A stretch of DNA of 64,000 nt from Salminus brasiliensis (GCF_030463535.1 NC_132879.1:45403970-45467969); one strand, 5' to 3'. Numbered from the stretch's first letter, positions 45,515 through 56,832 are shown. Translations and numbers: made by a program. The notes: generated by a model not told the origin, from the sequence alone.

Positions 45515-45896
45515 GTGTCGCAGTCCATCAGTTTTGGACTCTGTGTAAATGACATCATAAATATATGTGGGTTTATTTTTTAAAAACATGGCATGCTTTT
45601 TTCTCCTCAAAAAAACAAAAAAATAATAAAAAAAAGGACTGGGTGTGAATTAGCCTTAAATCTAACAAATGGACTACAGAAATTGAAATTGCACACTACA
45701 GAAATTGAAATTGAACTTCGACTGCAACCTACACTAACCACTATGTTCTCACAGAATCATGGAAGTCAGATACACTTTACTGGTATGTTTTTTGTTTGAT
45801 AAAGGCAAGTGCAGAAGTTAGTGCAGTACTCACTCCATTCCGTGTAGTGCCTCCTGAGCAAGAGTCTGAGCTGCTTGAGGATGTGCCTGGGCTCAT
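22077..45896 (-). CDS. adipor2: adiponectin receptor protein 2, 7 coding exons
   Basis: Seven-transmembrane PAQR-family receptor with inverted topology; adiponectin binding activates PPARalpha and AMPK signalling, and the zinc site supports ceramidase activity (family knowledge). Coding exons: 45896-45834, 29040-28885, 26186-26015, 24269-24083, 23538-23351, 23122-22929, 22205-22077. They sum to 1089 nt, 362 aa (human 386). ADIPOR2 rather than ADIPOR1 is shown by [45 protein letters not shown] and [16 protein letters not shown]. Zinc ligands are present: His178 (LFHTVYC), His324 and His328 (FHSHQLFH), with Asp195 (SKLDYSG). An unusual Cys replaces the Trp of human SQWD (SQCDFF). The N-terminus is serine-rich and differs from mammals. 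The start is the first in-frame ATG, at 45896, but the frame stays open upstream to a TGA at 46097. Confidence 0.94.
22632..22658. repeat. (GTAT)n microsatellite, adipor2 last intron
   Basis: Five or so GTAT units at 22635-22652, between exons 7 and 8. The neighbouring 22260-22600 stretch repeats a TATAGTxxACACCTTTATxCAGTTTT-type unit loosely. Confidence 0.6.
24690..25170 (+). mobile_element. dispersed DNA repeat, family A, best copy (adipor2 intron 4)
   Basis: Non-coding element with GCAGCCATTGCTGACACAGA, GGGGTATAAAGCCCCCCAGC, TGTGTTCTCTGGAATGATGG and an end reading CAATACTTTTGTCACACAGTG. This end is typical of fish Tc1/mariner-derived repeats. Other copies in the window are at 2290-2560, 11030-11175 and 54950-55210. 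Confidence 0.65.
25265..25281 (+). promoter_or_regulatory. CTCF-like motif, adipor2 intron 4
   Basis: CCACTAGATGGCAGCTG matches the vertebrate CTCF core (CCASYAGRKGGCRS) at every core position. Forward orientation on the plus strand. Binding is not shown by sequence. Confidence 0.5.
25655..25890. repeat. intronic repeat C, copy 1 (adipor2 intron 4)
   Basis: Shares TTCCAGGGTTTTAAACACAC, AAGCTCCA.AGCAATGT.C.AAAGAGCAT-type, GTCTTGATTGAGT and GCTGTTTACTCT blocks, in the same order and strand, with 27442-27640. It lies on the 3' side of exon 4. Confidence 0.8.
26250..26328 (+). repeat. Tc1/mariner-like terminal fragment
   Basis: GGTGTTAATGTTATGACTGA TCAGTG matches the element end at 40270-40305. 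About 65 nt upstream of adipor2 exon 4 (minus strand). Confidence 0.55.
27442..27640. repeat. intronic repeat C, copy 2 (adipor2 intron 3)
   Basis: Diverged direct copy of 25655-25890, on the other side of exon 4 (26186-26015). It lacks about 35 nt present in copy 1 after the ACACACTGCT block. Confidence 0.8.
29293..29373. repeat. long (TA)n microsatellite, adipor2 intron
   Basis: About 40 uninterrupted TA units, 250 nt upstream of the exon starting at 29040. Confidence 0.95.
30540..30742 (+). repeat. tRNA-SINE with LINE-type tail
   Basis: The 5' part has a B-box-like GGGGTTCGATTCCCGGTCTG. The 3' part is GTCGCTCTGGATAAGGGCGT CTGCTAAATGCC followed by (AAATGT)n. This tail is shared by L2-type LINEs and many fish SINEs. 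Confidence 0.8.
31230..31870 (+). pseudogene. LINE reverse-transcriptase fragment and 3' tail
   Basis: 31270-31440 codes [20 protein letters not shown] and, after a frameshift, [20 protein letters not shown], which match the [20 protein letters not shown] / NAAARVL.R motifs of fish L2/CR1-like reverse transcriptases. From 31600 comes the family's 3' region (GAGGAGGATAGGTTCCCC, TCCTTGCCACTGTTGCC). Broken by frameshifts. Confidence 0.75.
34664..34714. repeat. (TA)n microsatellite, adipor2 intron
   Basis: About 22 TA units. Confidence 0.93.
35730..35758. repeat. poly-A tract, adipor2 intron
   Basis: About 28 consecutive A on the plus strand with no recognisable retroposed gene directly upstream. 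Confidence 0.85.
36145..36159 (+). promoter_or_regulatory. CTCF-like motif, adipor2 intron 2
   Basis: CCACTAGAGGGCGGA fits the CTCF core. Forward orientation. Confidence 0.42.
37570..37830 (-). repeat. SINE-like repeat
   Basis: Reading the minus strand, a B-box-like GGTTCGATCCTCACTCTGGT lies near 37755 and CCTAGGTTGTGTGATACCCT, TGACTGGCACCCTGTCCAGA, GGAGGCTCCAGGATCAGTG follow. The last blocks are a common fish SINE/LINE tail. Confidence 0.65.
39840..40308 (+). mobile_element. internally deleted Tc1/mariner-like element with transposase traces
   Basis: Has transposase-region DNA (GGAAACTGGGCAAGCATAAA, TCTTGTGGGGTGTTCCCGGT, GGGGAGCGAAAGCTAGCCCA, CAGAAAAGCTACTGTAG) corresponding to the N-terminal half, then jumps to the 3' end CAGGTGGTTTTAATGTTATG GCTGATCAC. 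The catalytic part is missing. Confidence 0.75.
40690..40872 (+). repeat. tRNA-derived SINE, best copy
   Basis: A-box region GTGGCTCAACAGCTCAGCGG TTAGAGCGCC and B-box GTGGGTTCGATTCCCGGGCT, then CTTGAGCAAGGCCCTTTACC and GGCTGCCCACCGC, ending in poly-T. A 16-nt stretch before it (gtggggcagt...) is locally duplicated. It is a retroposon, not a tRNA gene. Confidence 0.85.
41575..41613. repeat. (AAAT)n microsatellite
   Basis: Nine or so AAAT units in the adipor2 intron. Confidence 0.9.
45165..45290 (+). repeat. dispersed repeat, family B fragment
   Basis: CAGGCTCATTTATGCTCAAG, ACGGATGGAACAAAGCAGTG and GTAGTATAGCCA correspond to 12930-13080. Confidence 0.4.
45429..45512. repeat. long (TA)n microsatellite, adipor2 intron
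   Basis: About 40 TA units, some 320 nt downstream of adipor2 exon 2 on the minus strand. Confidence 0.95.
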
Positions 45897-46152
45897 GACG
45901 TCCTGACTGTCTGAGGTGGAGTGGTCGGTACTAGTGCTGGTGCTGCTATCGGTGCAGACTCGATGTCTGAGGACAAAGGCTGGGCTTTCGCCCTCCCTCA
46001 ACTCTGCTCCGTCCAGTTTGTCTTCTTGCGCACTCCCTTTTCCTTTTACTGGTGCAAAGTGCTGGACTGATCCAGACTGAATAGGAACACAACTTCAAAA
46101 CGGACCTCTCCTCCCACTGATGCACCACAGGGCACTGGAAACACTGCTGAAC
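45834..46152 (-). other. adipor2: adipor2 exon 2 (5'UTR plus first codons)
   Basis: The acceptor ctcctttctcag ends at 46153 and the donor GTGAGT begins at 45833. The ATG at 45896 gives 21 coded residues ([16 protein letters not shown]...). The same frame is open for 66 codons upstream, back to a TGA at 46097-46095, and reads like real protein (KLDGAELREGESPAFVLRH). A second good acceptor (tgttcctattcag, exon from about 46076) lies inside the exon. No upstream in-frame ATG exists in the exon. Confidence 0.7.
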
Positions 46153-49100
46153 CTGAGAAAGGAGACAGATATGCTAGTTAATATAAACAGTTCTTCCTAC
46201 GTAGTTGGTTGGTTAGTCTAACTTAGTCAACATGTGCTAACCTGGCTTTAATGGTCTGATGTGCCCTATAGCCAACTATCCACAGTACTATACATGAGCC
46301 AAAGGCAACCCAATTCATTGCCAATAATGTTGGCCATGAGGACTCTTAAACAAAAACTTTAATGCCATAATCTGGTCACAGAATCAGAATGAGTAAAGTC
46401 TAAACTCTGGGCAGTCAGTTATTTGGGCAGTCATTGGTTTTCTCTCAGTCACTGTGCAGTCTTTGTGAAATGCCCAATAATTTTGGTCCCCCCACAAGAC
46501 GGACTTTGGCTTTGGTTAATCAGGTTACATATCTTTAGGATCATTGAGCGAGAACGCACCCACACTGTCTGCTAAGGGAGTTGTTAAGGTACCACCAATT
46601 AAAGCACATGTAAATTACAGTGATCGTTCCCAATGAAATAGTGGCAATTACATTCCTCAGGCCTTTAGCCAGCACCAGCTGAACTTCAGGCCTCGAGCCA
46701 GTAAGAATTTCAAGGTGAGCTGAACGCAAAGCAATGAAAGATTTTCCTTGTTCTACATATTTCTCAAGACAAACAAACTATAGCTATAGAATTGCAGTAC
46801 CCAGGGGAACAGACATTCGTGAGATAAAGAAACAGCAGTTTTCCTCCAATTTTCAGACATGCATTTCTGGACCACTCCAGACCATACAGTTGGGAAAAAA
46901 ACTAAAATAAACAAATAAATAAGCAAACAAACAAACCTTAATGACACTGACGAAGACAAGCAAAAGCCACCGGGAACAGCAGAAAAATGTATCTGAATTC
47001 AAACAGATGGTACTTTTGACAGACCCTACAGGGACAACACCTAGAGCACAAACATGCAAGATTGTTGATTGTCAAACAGAAAGAAAGAGGGCAGGGAGAG
47101 GAAGTAGGTAGCCTACATATTCATCAAATAAACAAGTTAACGGTTTTCTCCACCCTTCGCAACCAAGCTCCCGATTTATCTTAAGCAACTCCCATTGGCT
47201 GAGAAACACATTTGCTTGGACCCTTCCAGCATGTAGATTAAGAAACCTCTGTGGGATTTCTTCAAAGGAAATAAAGCCCAAAAGTTCATAAGAACATTAA
47301 CCAATTTCATAAACAATAATTTGGTATTGTTGTGAATAAAGTAGCTTAACTAAAAGTCCTGCCTCAGTACGGCCAGAATCATGGGGGTGAATGACCAAAC
47401 GCTTTGGGGCGGACAACATGAGACTGTTCCACTGTGCCGCTGAGTGATAAGACCCATATTGGGAGGCACATGCTTGCCACGTTTTAATGCTGCCCTCCCC
47501 AGTCTTGGGCCATGCCAATTTCCCAATGCAAGAGTTTCAACAGGCCATTTGAGGCAAAGCATTTCTAAAGCTCTGACCGGGTGCCAGAGTGCTAATATGG
47601 TGCTTGAGACAGGAGATAACGAGGGCAATTTAATCAAGAACTTCTGGGGCAATCATTTTCCTCTGTGAAAGAACTGGTCCAGCTTGGCTTGCCACATCTG
47701 AATCGCTTGCTAAATAGGCATATGGTTTGCTAGAGACCTCTGCAACACTCAGCGTATAAATGTGAGCCATCAACAGAGGCATTGTTGCAGTAGAATGCAG
47801 ATGTATAGCCACAGCTGCAAAACTGGCTTCTTCCGTCTTCTCATAGACACTAGAGATTTGCTCTCATTTTAAATCAAAAGCATGGCCACAGCTGTGTTCA
47901 CAAAACATCCATCAGAATCTGCTCCCTCATTCTGTCATTTAGTGCATGATTTGTATTATATTTGCCATGTTTTTTCCCCTCTGTTAGGGACGGCACAATC
48001 GTGAAGTGTACTGGGGTCATGTAAAGCTCTGCCAGTATCATTAAGACTAGCACAATGTTTTGAAGCAGGACTGCAAAGGCGAACGCAGCTATCCTGACTA
48101 GCACACAGCTACAAGCACATCCAGGCTGGGTGATCCACCAAACTGATCAGCTAGCCATAGGCCGCCAATGAAAACCAGGTGCTTTGGTAGTTGATCCTGG
48201 TCATTACAAACTACACTACATACCTGGGACGGATGACCCAGTTAAAGTATCTATATCTGAAGAGCTATAAGTAAATAAGTAACTTATTTAGAAATAAAAT
48301 ATGCAAAGATACAAATGGTATGAAGATATATATTTTGATATGGCTGAGATGCTGTTTGAGGCAGTGATAAAACCTGACTCTCAAATAGATCCCTACTATA
48401 GTGCAGTATGGGAGTCATGAAATATCAGCTTCTACACCCAATTAACTGTCCAAAAGAAAGCCATATACATTTACTCACAGGTAGCACAACTCACTAAATA
48501 ACATTTAGCACACTATTAGGGTGCAGAAGCCATAGCTTGATGACTTGCATTGTGTGCTATGTGAGCAGCAAGTCTCTCACCTTTATGCCACACAGACAAG
48601 CTGTGTCAGCAATGAGTGCAACTCAAAACAGGGATGTCTAAAGATTCCCAATAAAAGCATAAATAATAACTGCCCCCACAAAAAAGGTAAGTAACACCAC
48701 AATCTCAAGTGTTGCAGTGGTTGCTGTGGAAAAACCGCTGAGAAAAAACATCCCAGCAGGGTCCATACAGTTACTCAGCAGTGCAGGAACCATAAGGACA
48801 GACTGAAAGATAGCCACTCTGAACCATTACAAGAGCAAACAGAGCATCTCTCTCTCTCTCTGTCTCTCCAAGGTTTTTAAAAAAAAAAAAAGGGGGGGGG
48901 GGGTAGAAGGTGAAAGGGTCAGCGTGCGAATGTGACTGAAAAAGTGATCAGAGGAAGGCCAGTGTCAGTGAGAAGTGGTCTTTGTGCTCACAGTGAGAAA
49001 AGCACTTGACTCCTGTTGTAATTTGGAGCGTCAGTCAGTGGTTGAGAGGGAACTGAGGGCAATCAAGCTATGAGGCAGTAGCTACACTTCCATCCAAATC

Positions 49101-49334
49101 ATTTATTACGACAAACCTTTTTAACACTTCCAAAAAAAGTTTGCAGATGTAGGTTAAGGATGCAGACCACAGAAACAGAAACTGTCTGTAATATTTAATA
49201 ACTGTTGGCAAAACATTTTTTCCAGTTCCACTTATACTTCCACTGATAAACGGTTTGTCAATACCAAAATATAGAGAAAATACATAGGAATTTAGTAGCT
49301 AGATGATGTTCCCTCACGTGCACAAACACAAAGG

Positions 49335-49446
<112 letters not shown>

Positions 49447-52400
49447 CATATTCATTAGTGCAGTAAGTCATGTGTAGTAGTGTGCGGTTTGGGATTTAGA
49501 GAACAAACACAGCGGAGAAAAGGCTGCAGGAGCTCCAAATGGAAAGTTATCAAACAGTTCAGAGAGATGTGATCTCTGGCCGAATTGCTCTGATGGAGAA
49601 AAGTGTAATAAAATGAACAGAATGTCCTGATCAGTAGATTACGGAGCCGTCAGGGAAGCCAACTGTATGGAATTGCAGCCAACTGTATGAAATGCATTAA
49701 ATTATGAGGGGACAATACACCAAAGAACTATTTGCAACATTTCTCAACTGCAGGAAATGACAATTTTGTACAGTGTTTTTAAATCACAAACAAATTTGTT
49801 TTTGATAGAAACAAACAGCTAAAAATCTATACTTTATTGCATTATTATTATTTATTATTATTATTGAAATGCACATAAAGTCGATGGAAGCCAATGTAGT
49901 TACTGACAGTAGACAGACAGACAGACAGAAATTGCATACGCAGATCCATACATTCAGTAAACTACTAATATCAATGCACTGGACACAGCTGAATGTGGAT
50001 GTGATTTACTGGGTCTTCTCAGATGACTGGCTAAATTGAATTAGAAACTGCCTATGTAAAATCTATACAGGGTCCAACGACCAGCATACACACCAGGGAC
50101 GGATGATCAGAATCAGTACTACAGACTTTCACTCCATCATCACATCCATCTTTATTGAAGTAGGCTGCTAAAATGTTTATAGCAACATGCAGATTAAACA
50201 AACACATTTTGTGTGGGAAAAGGCTATTAGACATGATCCCTAGACTAAATACCAATCAGGAAATACATTCGAATGCATTATGAATCCTGGTAACAAGAAT
50301 ATTGATTTTTTTTTTATATTTTAGTACTGACAATGCATTAGATTTCATGAGAATGTGGTAATTCTTGTTCGCCCATATCTATATACATATAGCTTTATAC
50401 TGCCTGTTTCAGTATTTCAGCTTCAGGTTTTTATAAAAATAAATAAATAAATAAATAAAATAAAAAAAGAAAGGAAAAAAAACCCATTAGCCTGTTTGGC
50501 TGTAAAGTAATCAAATTCAACCGTAAAAATCCATGGTCAGCACACTTCCAGTGCACATGGATGAATGTGTTAGCTGGCGTGTTACCCCTTAGAACTGTGG
50601 AGCTTGGCTAAAATGCCACTTATCTTGGCATGGTTGAATAATGGGAGTTTCTCATTACAAACAGTAAGTATAATGTTCTTGTTACAGTGCTTAAAACTAA
50701 GCTATGCCATACTATGCTAGTCACCCCCCCCCCCCACCCCCTATAAGACAAAAGCAGCACAATTCACTCAGAGCCAAAATAACAGGGTGGTAAACAGGCG
50801 AGAGAAACGTATGTCATGACTAACCAGCTGTTAGCTCCGACAGGAAGGGTATTGCATCTTTCTGCTAGGCTGCCCACAACTTAATGTAGAGCACTACCAA
50901 CGACCACCATCCATGTACAAAGCCAGGGTTCTTAGATCCACCACACATTTGGACATATGCTTCATGTTTCAAAGCAGCCATCGCTCAGCCCCAGCAGGGT
51001 ACAGTTACTTTCTCTATGATGGGGTTGCATCAGCCGCTATCAGCGTAGCAAGCACCACTTTAGCCCTAATGAATGAATGTACATTTTCTAGTAGAGAACT
51101 TGGCAATGCCAATCTGATGCAAAAAGACTTATTGTAATTTGAGAAAATAAATCTGCGTATTTCCAATTATCATCCAAGGAGGGGAAAAAAAGGATTCATT
51201 GGATCATATTGTGGGTTTGGAATAATTGGCAGATGCTTCAATTTAGCATCCAAGTGCATAAAAAGATTTGGACAGCTTTTTCAGTCCCTCCCGGATAGGC
51301 CAAATACATGCGACTAAGCAAATCATTATGTGCAACAACTCTTTCTGTGAACTGCTTGAATTAAATGAATTCCAAAAGCATTATAGGAGCTCAAGGAAAA
51401 AAAAAAAACATTTCAACTGCAAAGAACCTAATTTGGCACTTATTAACTGTCCAGTAACTATCAGACATCCATTCAGGGTGAAAAAACAAAACAAAAAAAT
51501 CTAAGTGATTTTTAACAAAAGCAAAACAAAACATTTCATTGTGTTCGGCAAGTCCCGAAAGGCCAGAAATATTCTTTGTGTGACCCAGCAGTCACCGGCG
51601 CAAGCGGACGACATCTCGACCGGTTGCATAAATCTAACATCTGACCGTCCCTGTTTTGGGGGGGGGGGGGGAGGGTGCAATCAGAAAACAAAACAAACTA
51701 GAGAATGGGTGAGACCAAACAAAAGCAGATCTTGGAGCCGGTCCTGGGTGTGTATGCCATGTGACTGGGCTGAGAGGATGAGAGGCTGAGTGAGGGGGTT
51801 AGAGGGCCGACCCTGCCCTCACTAAAGGCCTTTGTCCTTTCTCTCACTCGGTCATAAGACCTGGTGTTAACAACCAACAGCACTGCACTGGCTGGGTGCG
51901 CGAGAGGAGCAGGCCTCTCTGCAAGAGGACGAAATATGAAACACAACCGCTATAGCAGAGAGAGGAGCATTGCGCAAGATCCGACTGTTGTGAGAAAGGA
52001 GGGGCACTGGCTGGACTCACTGTTACCCACTCTATGGTCACTTGTATTGCATTGTTGTGCAAGGAGTTATCTGGCTCTATATTCAAACCTGAGGAGCATG
52101 TGTTACAGGAAAGTTCCGATGAAATAACTAGATGAGATGTGGTGAAAGAGGGAAAGTACCAATTGTGCACCAAAGGCTGAGCAGATTCTAGGACTAGCCA
52201 TCCGTTTCACTACTGGTTTTAACAACCCCTCGTCCACTAGGCCTTATCATTTCCCCTCAGGGGAATCCCAGACGTCATCTTGAGGGTCGTTCCATTACTT
52301 TATTAGCCGGTGAAGTTGATTAGATGAGTCATCAGAGCGGTGAGGAATCGAGCGAACTCAAGGGGGTCGAGCAGCAGAACTGGTCCAGAAATCACTGCGA

Positions 52401-52899
52401 CCTGGTGCACTTCCACTTCCAAATGTAAAAAGAATAGCGGCTGAAGCTGTTTCTAATCCAGAGCAGCAAACTACTTCAAAATGCTTAATATTTTAAATAA
52501 TAGAACATTCGATTTGCCAAGCTTTATGTTGTAAACTGCTCTGTCTGCTGATACAGCATGCAAGGACTGAGCTACAGAACTAAGAAGAAGAAAATAATAA
52601 AGACAAAACACCACACTTCACATCAAAGCTTATTACCAGACCATTCACCAGGTTTATGCAGGTTATGTATAAAAACTTCTCAAAAAACGTTCTTCATTTA
52701 CAAAGTGGAAGTTGATGGTGATGGGATGCCTGAGATAGTAGTACAAGTTACACTCCAATCAGCTTGATCCAAGTTTTGCTTTGCTAACGGCTTACAGCAT
52801 ATATTTTCTGGATGGAACTTGTGCTTGAGAAATTTGGTTCTGCACTATACTTTTTTTTTGCTTGTTTGTTTGTTTTTAACTTAATTTCCTCCCCAATTT

Positions 52900-53150
52900 T
52901 AGATAGCCAAAAACCTAACCCACTGGGATGGTGAGGACTGACATGTGCAACCAGCCACCGCCTCTTTTTGAGCTGCCGCCAACGCAATGTCAATGGGCAA
53001 TTAACTCCCTCAGAGGAAAGTGCCTAGTACCAATCTCTGATGCATCGGCTAGCAGACGCCCAACTAGCATCGCAATGAAGTGATCTGTGGAGCGAGAGAC
53101 CAAGGCCAATTGTGCTCTCTCAGGCTCCGGCTACTGATCGGGTTCCACAT
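52900..53150. repeat. fish interspersed repeat (unclassified)
   Basis: Contains CAACCAGCCACCGCCTCTTT, CTAGTACCAATCTCTGATGC and CCAATTGTGCTCTCTCAGGC. Partial resemblance to 13250-13380 (CCAACTGTGCTCTCTTAGAC) and 58930-59110. No coding capacity. Confidence 0.4.
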
Positions 53151-53868
53151 TACGTTGATTAATCTTTGCACATAAGCTCTTGTGTATCCTCGGTATGGCT
53201 GTATGAAAATCCACCTATAGTTACACCTCTACTCCCTTCCCTTTTCAGTCTCATCAAATCTGTAACAGCAAATCATCTCTTGTCCAACCCTCCTGCATTA
53301 AGTACGAAGCATGTCCAGCACTGTAAACTGCTCTGTACAGTCAGCCATCATAAATAACCAGTCAGGTTTCATTATTTCTCAGTATATAAACGCACACAGG
53401 TTACATACACATATGCTCTCAGGAGCGAAGAGCCACAATCAGATTAACTTGTCCTTCACTCCAGGAGTACCACCGTCCTTACAGTTTGTCTAATGCTCCA
53501 TTTACTGTGACGCATGTCCAAACTCATGTGCCTAGCCAAGGTCAAAATGAGCTTTTTACCTGCATGGCTGGCTTCCGATAATGGGTTGCGGGAACTGCCA
53601 GGGTAATCAGAAACTGATGCGAGCTAAACGACATGGACCACCAAACAGCTCCCCAGTACACAACAGCCCCGCACAACACTGCGCCACCTACGGCGTTAGG
53701 CCAACCGGATGTGAGGAATTGCATGGTGAGCCAATCAAGTGTTACTTGAGAGTGACATACAGAACTGAGATCCCACATCTATCACACAGTACTCCATTCT
53801 TGGGGTGTATGTACTCCTCATGCCATGAGTCTCGGGTTCTGACAAAACAAGAAGAGGGGGGAAAGGAG

Positions 53869-53887
53869 AGGAAAAAAAAAAAAAAAG

Positions 53888-53920
<33 letters not shown>
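53869..53920. repeat. poly-A/(A)nG tract
   Basis: About 50 nt almost all A with few G, followed by (ACAGG)n (about three units). Confidence 0.85.
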
Positions 53921-54949
53921 ACAGGACAGGACAGGCTAAACTACATGAACAAGGCTGTATCATCACGATTGAACCCCTTACATCTCTCCCAGTTATTGTT
54001 TCGCAGAAAAAAATCTTAATCTTAACATCTGTGGTTTTCCGTTTAAACATTTTGGTGAGCGCATCCTGCTTATTTATATAAAAAAAAAGAAAAACACACA
54101 GCAACGCTCACCTACACTTTAAACGACTTGTACTGCGCACAGTTTCCCTAGCGGGTAAGGATAGGCTAAATCAAAGTACACTTCTGACTCTAAGGAAGAA
54201 AGCTAATCCCCATTAAGAGAGCACCTGTGCCTCACGAGTTGGGCAGCCGCACAGAGAGAAGACGTCATGAAATGGCAAGGGTCCGGGCATAAGACGCTTA
54301 GGCTATCTGGGGGCAGGCAGCTTTGCGAAACACTGGGTCTATTTAAAGATGTGGAAAAAGAAGGTGCACGTTTCTTGGCAGGACAAATGCAAAATGTGAT
54401 GTCTGAAATCTGGCCAAATCTGGTTTTAATAATGACAATATCATGTGATATAACATTAATCACTGCCATGGGTGAAGAGCGGTGAGGGTTATTAGAGGTG
54501 ACTGGGCCTGACACAGGCAGGACACCCCTCCCATAATTTCCCTTCATTTTATACACTACAAGTTGATAAGCCATGATAACCAAACTGATATCTCTAAAAA
54601 ATAAGGTCTGTCGTACTTGGAACAGACTTGTACCTTGAAATGTACCTTCAACAAATGGGCATCACGTAAGTGATGTAAAAGGCTGTACGATAAGACCACA
54701 TGTGATAAGAACCGTGGAATAAAGTTCATCACATCAGTTTCACTACTTTATCAGTACTTGAAAGATTGGAAGGTTAAGATTAGTATTATCTGATAATGCC
54801 AACAACGTCCTGCCCAGCCAGGCACACCTGCTTTAAAGCCCTCTCTGCCAGGCTTCTTCTACTATGCAGGCACACCACAGATCCAAAAGGTCAACGTTCC
54901 TTCTAAAATTGGGGGAATTATTAGTAGTGAGTTTGCTATATTAATATAG

Positions 54950-55210
54950 CCATTTGCTGCAGACCCCAGAGGTACTGGATGGAGCTCAATCACCCCAGAG
55001 AAGGCATGTCCACTGCTCCACAGCTCGATGCTGGAGGGATTTGTACCCATCTAGCCAACACTTGGCACTGGGCAGGGTGACCTTAGGCTCATGTGCAGCT
55101 GTTCCACAGCGTCCCATCCTAGCAGCAATGTTTTTCAATCAGCAATGGGCCCATCTTAAAGTAGCTGAATTCGTTTATTAATAGGGGGGGCAATAGTTTT
55201 GGACACATTA
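54950..55210 (-). repeat. dispersed DNA repeat, family A copy in adipor2 intron 1
   Basis: GGTACTGGATGGAGCTCAAT, CTGCTCCACAGCTCGATGCT, and GGCAATAGTTTTGGACACAT match the reverse complement of the family A consensus seen at 24690-25170. Confidence 0.6.
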
Positions 55211-56231
55211 TGTACACATCTGAGCCAGAAACAATAATAAAAAAATAAAATAAATAAATAAATAAAAAAAATCACACACTTAGTTAGCTTTAATGACTGC
55301 TAGGAGTTAGACAAGATAACTAGCTAAAACCAACACTCCTCATGACAAACGATCCAGCATCAGAAAACACGAAATGTCAAAATAGCCCTGGAGTCGAGAT
55401 GACAGCTCGGTAAACATCGGAGCCTCCGTCTACCATCAGCCGAGCCTCCGCAAAAGCAGAACCGAGACAAAGAAACCATAATGTTATTATTTTTTCTAGC
55501 TAGCTAACGATTTCCCTGCGATATATAGCTCCTGAATTTTTAAGTAAGTATTTAGCTACAAACGCTGGGTTTAACAGTGGAAACAGTGGAAACAGTGGTC
55601 TAATTATTCCAGCTGTCATTTCTCACCACGCTAGCCGAGCTGAGATGCACTGTGAGGACGATGCGTGCGGGTTTGTTTACAGTGCAGTTAGCTGTAGCAA
55701 GTTAGCTCGTCCTCTATGAAGAGCGAATATGGACAATGTCTGAAGCACTGTTTGGGTCTACAATTACGAGCCCAGACGGTTATAAAGCACGACGTGACTT
55801 CGTGAGAGCCATCCATGTGTCTGACTTCCTAATTAACCAAAAACAACAAGCGCTCATCGAGACATGCACGCCAGCCACTGTCAAAGTAGCTAAGTGGGCA
55901 AGAAAAGTGACGAAGTGTAATTTCAGAGAACTGCAGCTACGTAGATACACGTTAAATGATCCACGCTGTTCCCGTCGGATTTGGCGTTAATCTAGTTGTC
56001 TTTGTACTCGACAACAGTACAGCGGAAAGCAAAGGGGGAAGCTAGCTAAGCTAGCAAGTTTAGCGAGAGAGGCCAGTGAGCGGATCTGTCTGTGAGTCAA
56101 CTGAAAAGTAGCCGAACCCGACTCACTTCACTACAACTGCCTGGCCGTCGGATGATTCAGTGTTAAAAACTAAACTAAACTAAGACGCCGACCCGCTAAA
56201 AACACACTACGTTAGAGTAAGACAGGTTTAC

Positions 56232-56400
56232 CTTCACGGCTGACGATGAAAGGTGTCCGTTAAAGCTCTTAATCGCGGAGTTGCTGTGACTCTGCTGAAC
56301 CCCGTCACTTGGGCTCCTCTCTCCGCTCGGACTGACTCGTCGCTACCAGCTGGATCTCTTGATGTCGTCGGGTTCTGCGTGACGCCCCTCGCGTGAGGGC
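56232..56400 (-). other. adipor2: adipor2 non-coding first exon
   Basis: A GC-rich stretch with CpGs ends at a clean donor (GTGAAG|GTAAAC, donor at 56231). It contains no ATG in the transcribed part, which fits a 5'UTR exon spliced to the exon at 46152. The 5' limit is approximate. Placement is inferred from CpG content, the donor and the promoter motifs just upstream. Confidence 0.55.
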
Positions 56401-56460
56401 CTCCTGGCCAATCACAGCGCAGCCTGGGAGAGGAGAGCTTCATGGGATTTGTAGTTGAAA
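56400..56460 (-). promoter_or_regulatory. adipor2 proximal promoter: CCAAT box and ZNF143/Staf-like site
   Basis: CCAAT at 56408-56412 (inverted relative to the gene) lies next to ACTACAAATCCCATGAAG on the minus strand at 56455-56438. The latter closely resembles the ZNF143/Staf binding site (ACTACAATTCCCAGCATGC-type) common at TATA-less vertebrate promoters. The surrounding CpG-rich block runs from about 55.4 to 56.45 kb. Confidence 0.6.
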
Positions 56461-56802
56461 TAGTTGTTTTTGTCTTTTACGTCCAATAAAAGCGAATATT
56501 ACGTTGCATCACTACAGAACAATGAGTACTGTACATTTCATAACGCCAAGCAGAGCCCGCCTAATAGCCTGTTAGCACCAAATCCATTGATGTTTTTAAT
56601 AACGATTTCGAGAGGTAGGCTTTGAGTGGAAAGCTGTCTGGTCTAATTCGTATGGTATAAAAGGTGACACATTTAATAATAAAAAAATGTGATATGTCTG
56701 TTTTTACAAAACTTTTGAGAGGCACTCGCCACTTGGTCTTATCTTTTGAAAGACCCATCTCCTAGATTTTATTAGATTTTTCTCTTTGAGGCCAAATGAA
56801 TG

Positions 56803-56832
56803 CGCGCGCGTGTGTGTGTGTGTGTGTGTGTG
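56803..56832. repeat. (GC)n(GT)n microsatellite
   Basis: CGCGCGC followed by about 12 GT units in the wnt5b-adipor2 intergenic region. Confidence 0.85.

Larger units (their letters stand above)
29041..45833 (-). other. adipor2: adipor2 intron 2 (about 16.8 kb)
   Basis: No further coding exon was recognised on either strand. Contents are listed separately: three (TA)n tracts, poly-A, SINEs, a LINE fragment, a Tc1-like element, and a CTCF-like motif at 36145. Open frames of 80-116 codons here lack any recognisable family. Confidence 0.65.

Noticed and set aside
53581-54081. 166-codon plus-strand frame
   Set aside because: Half of it is a poly-lysine artefact of the A-tract; no domain.
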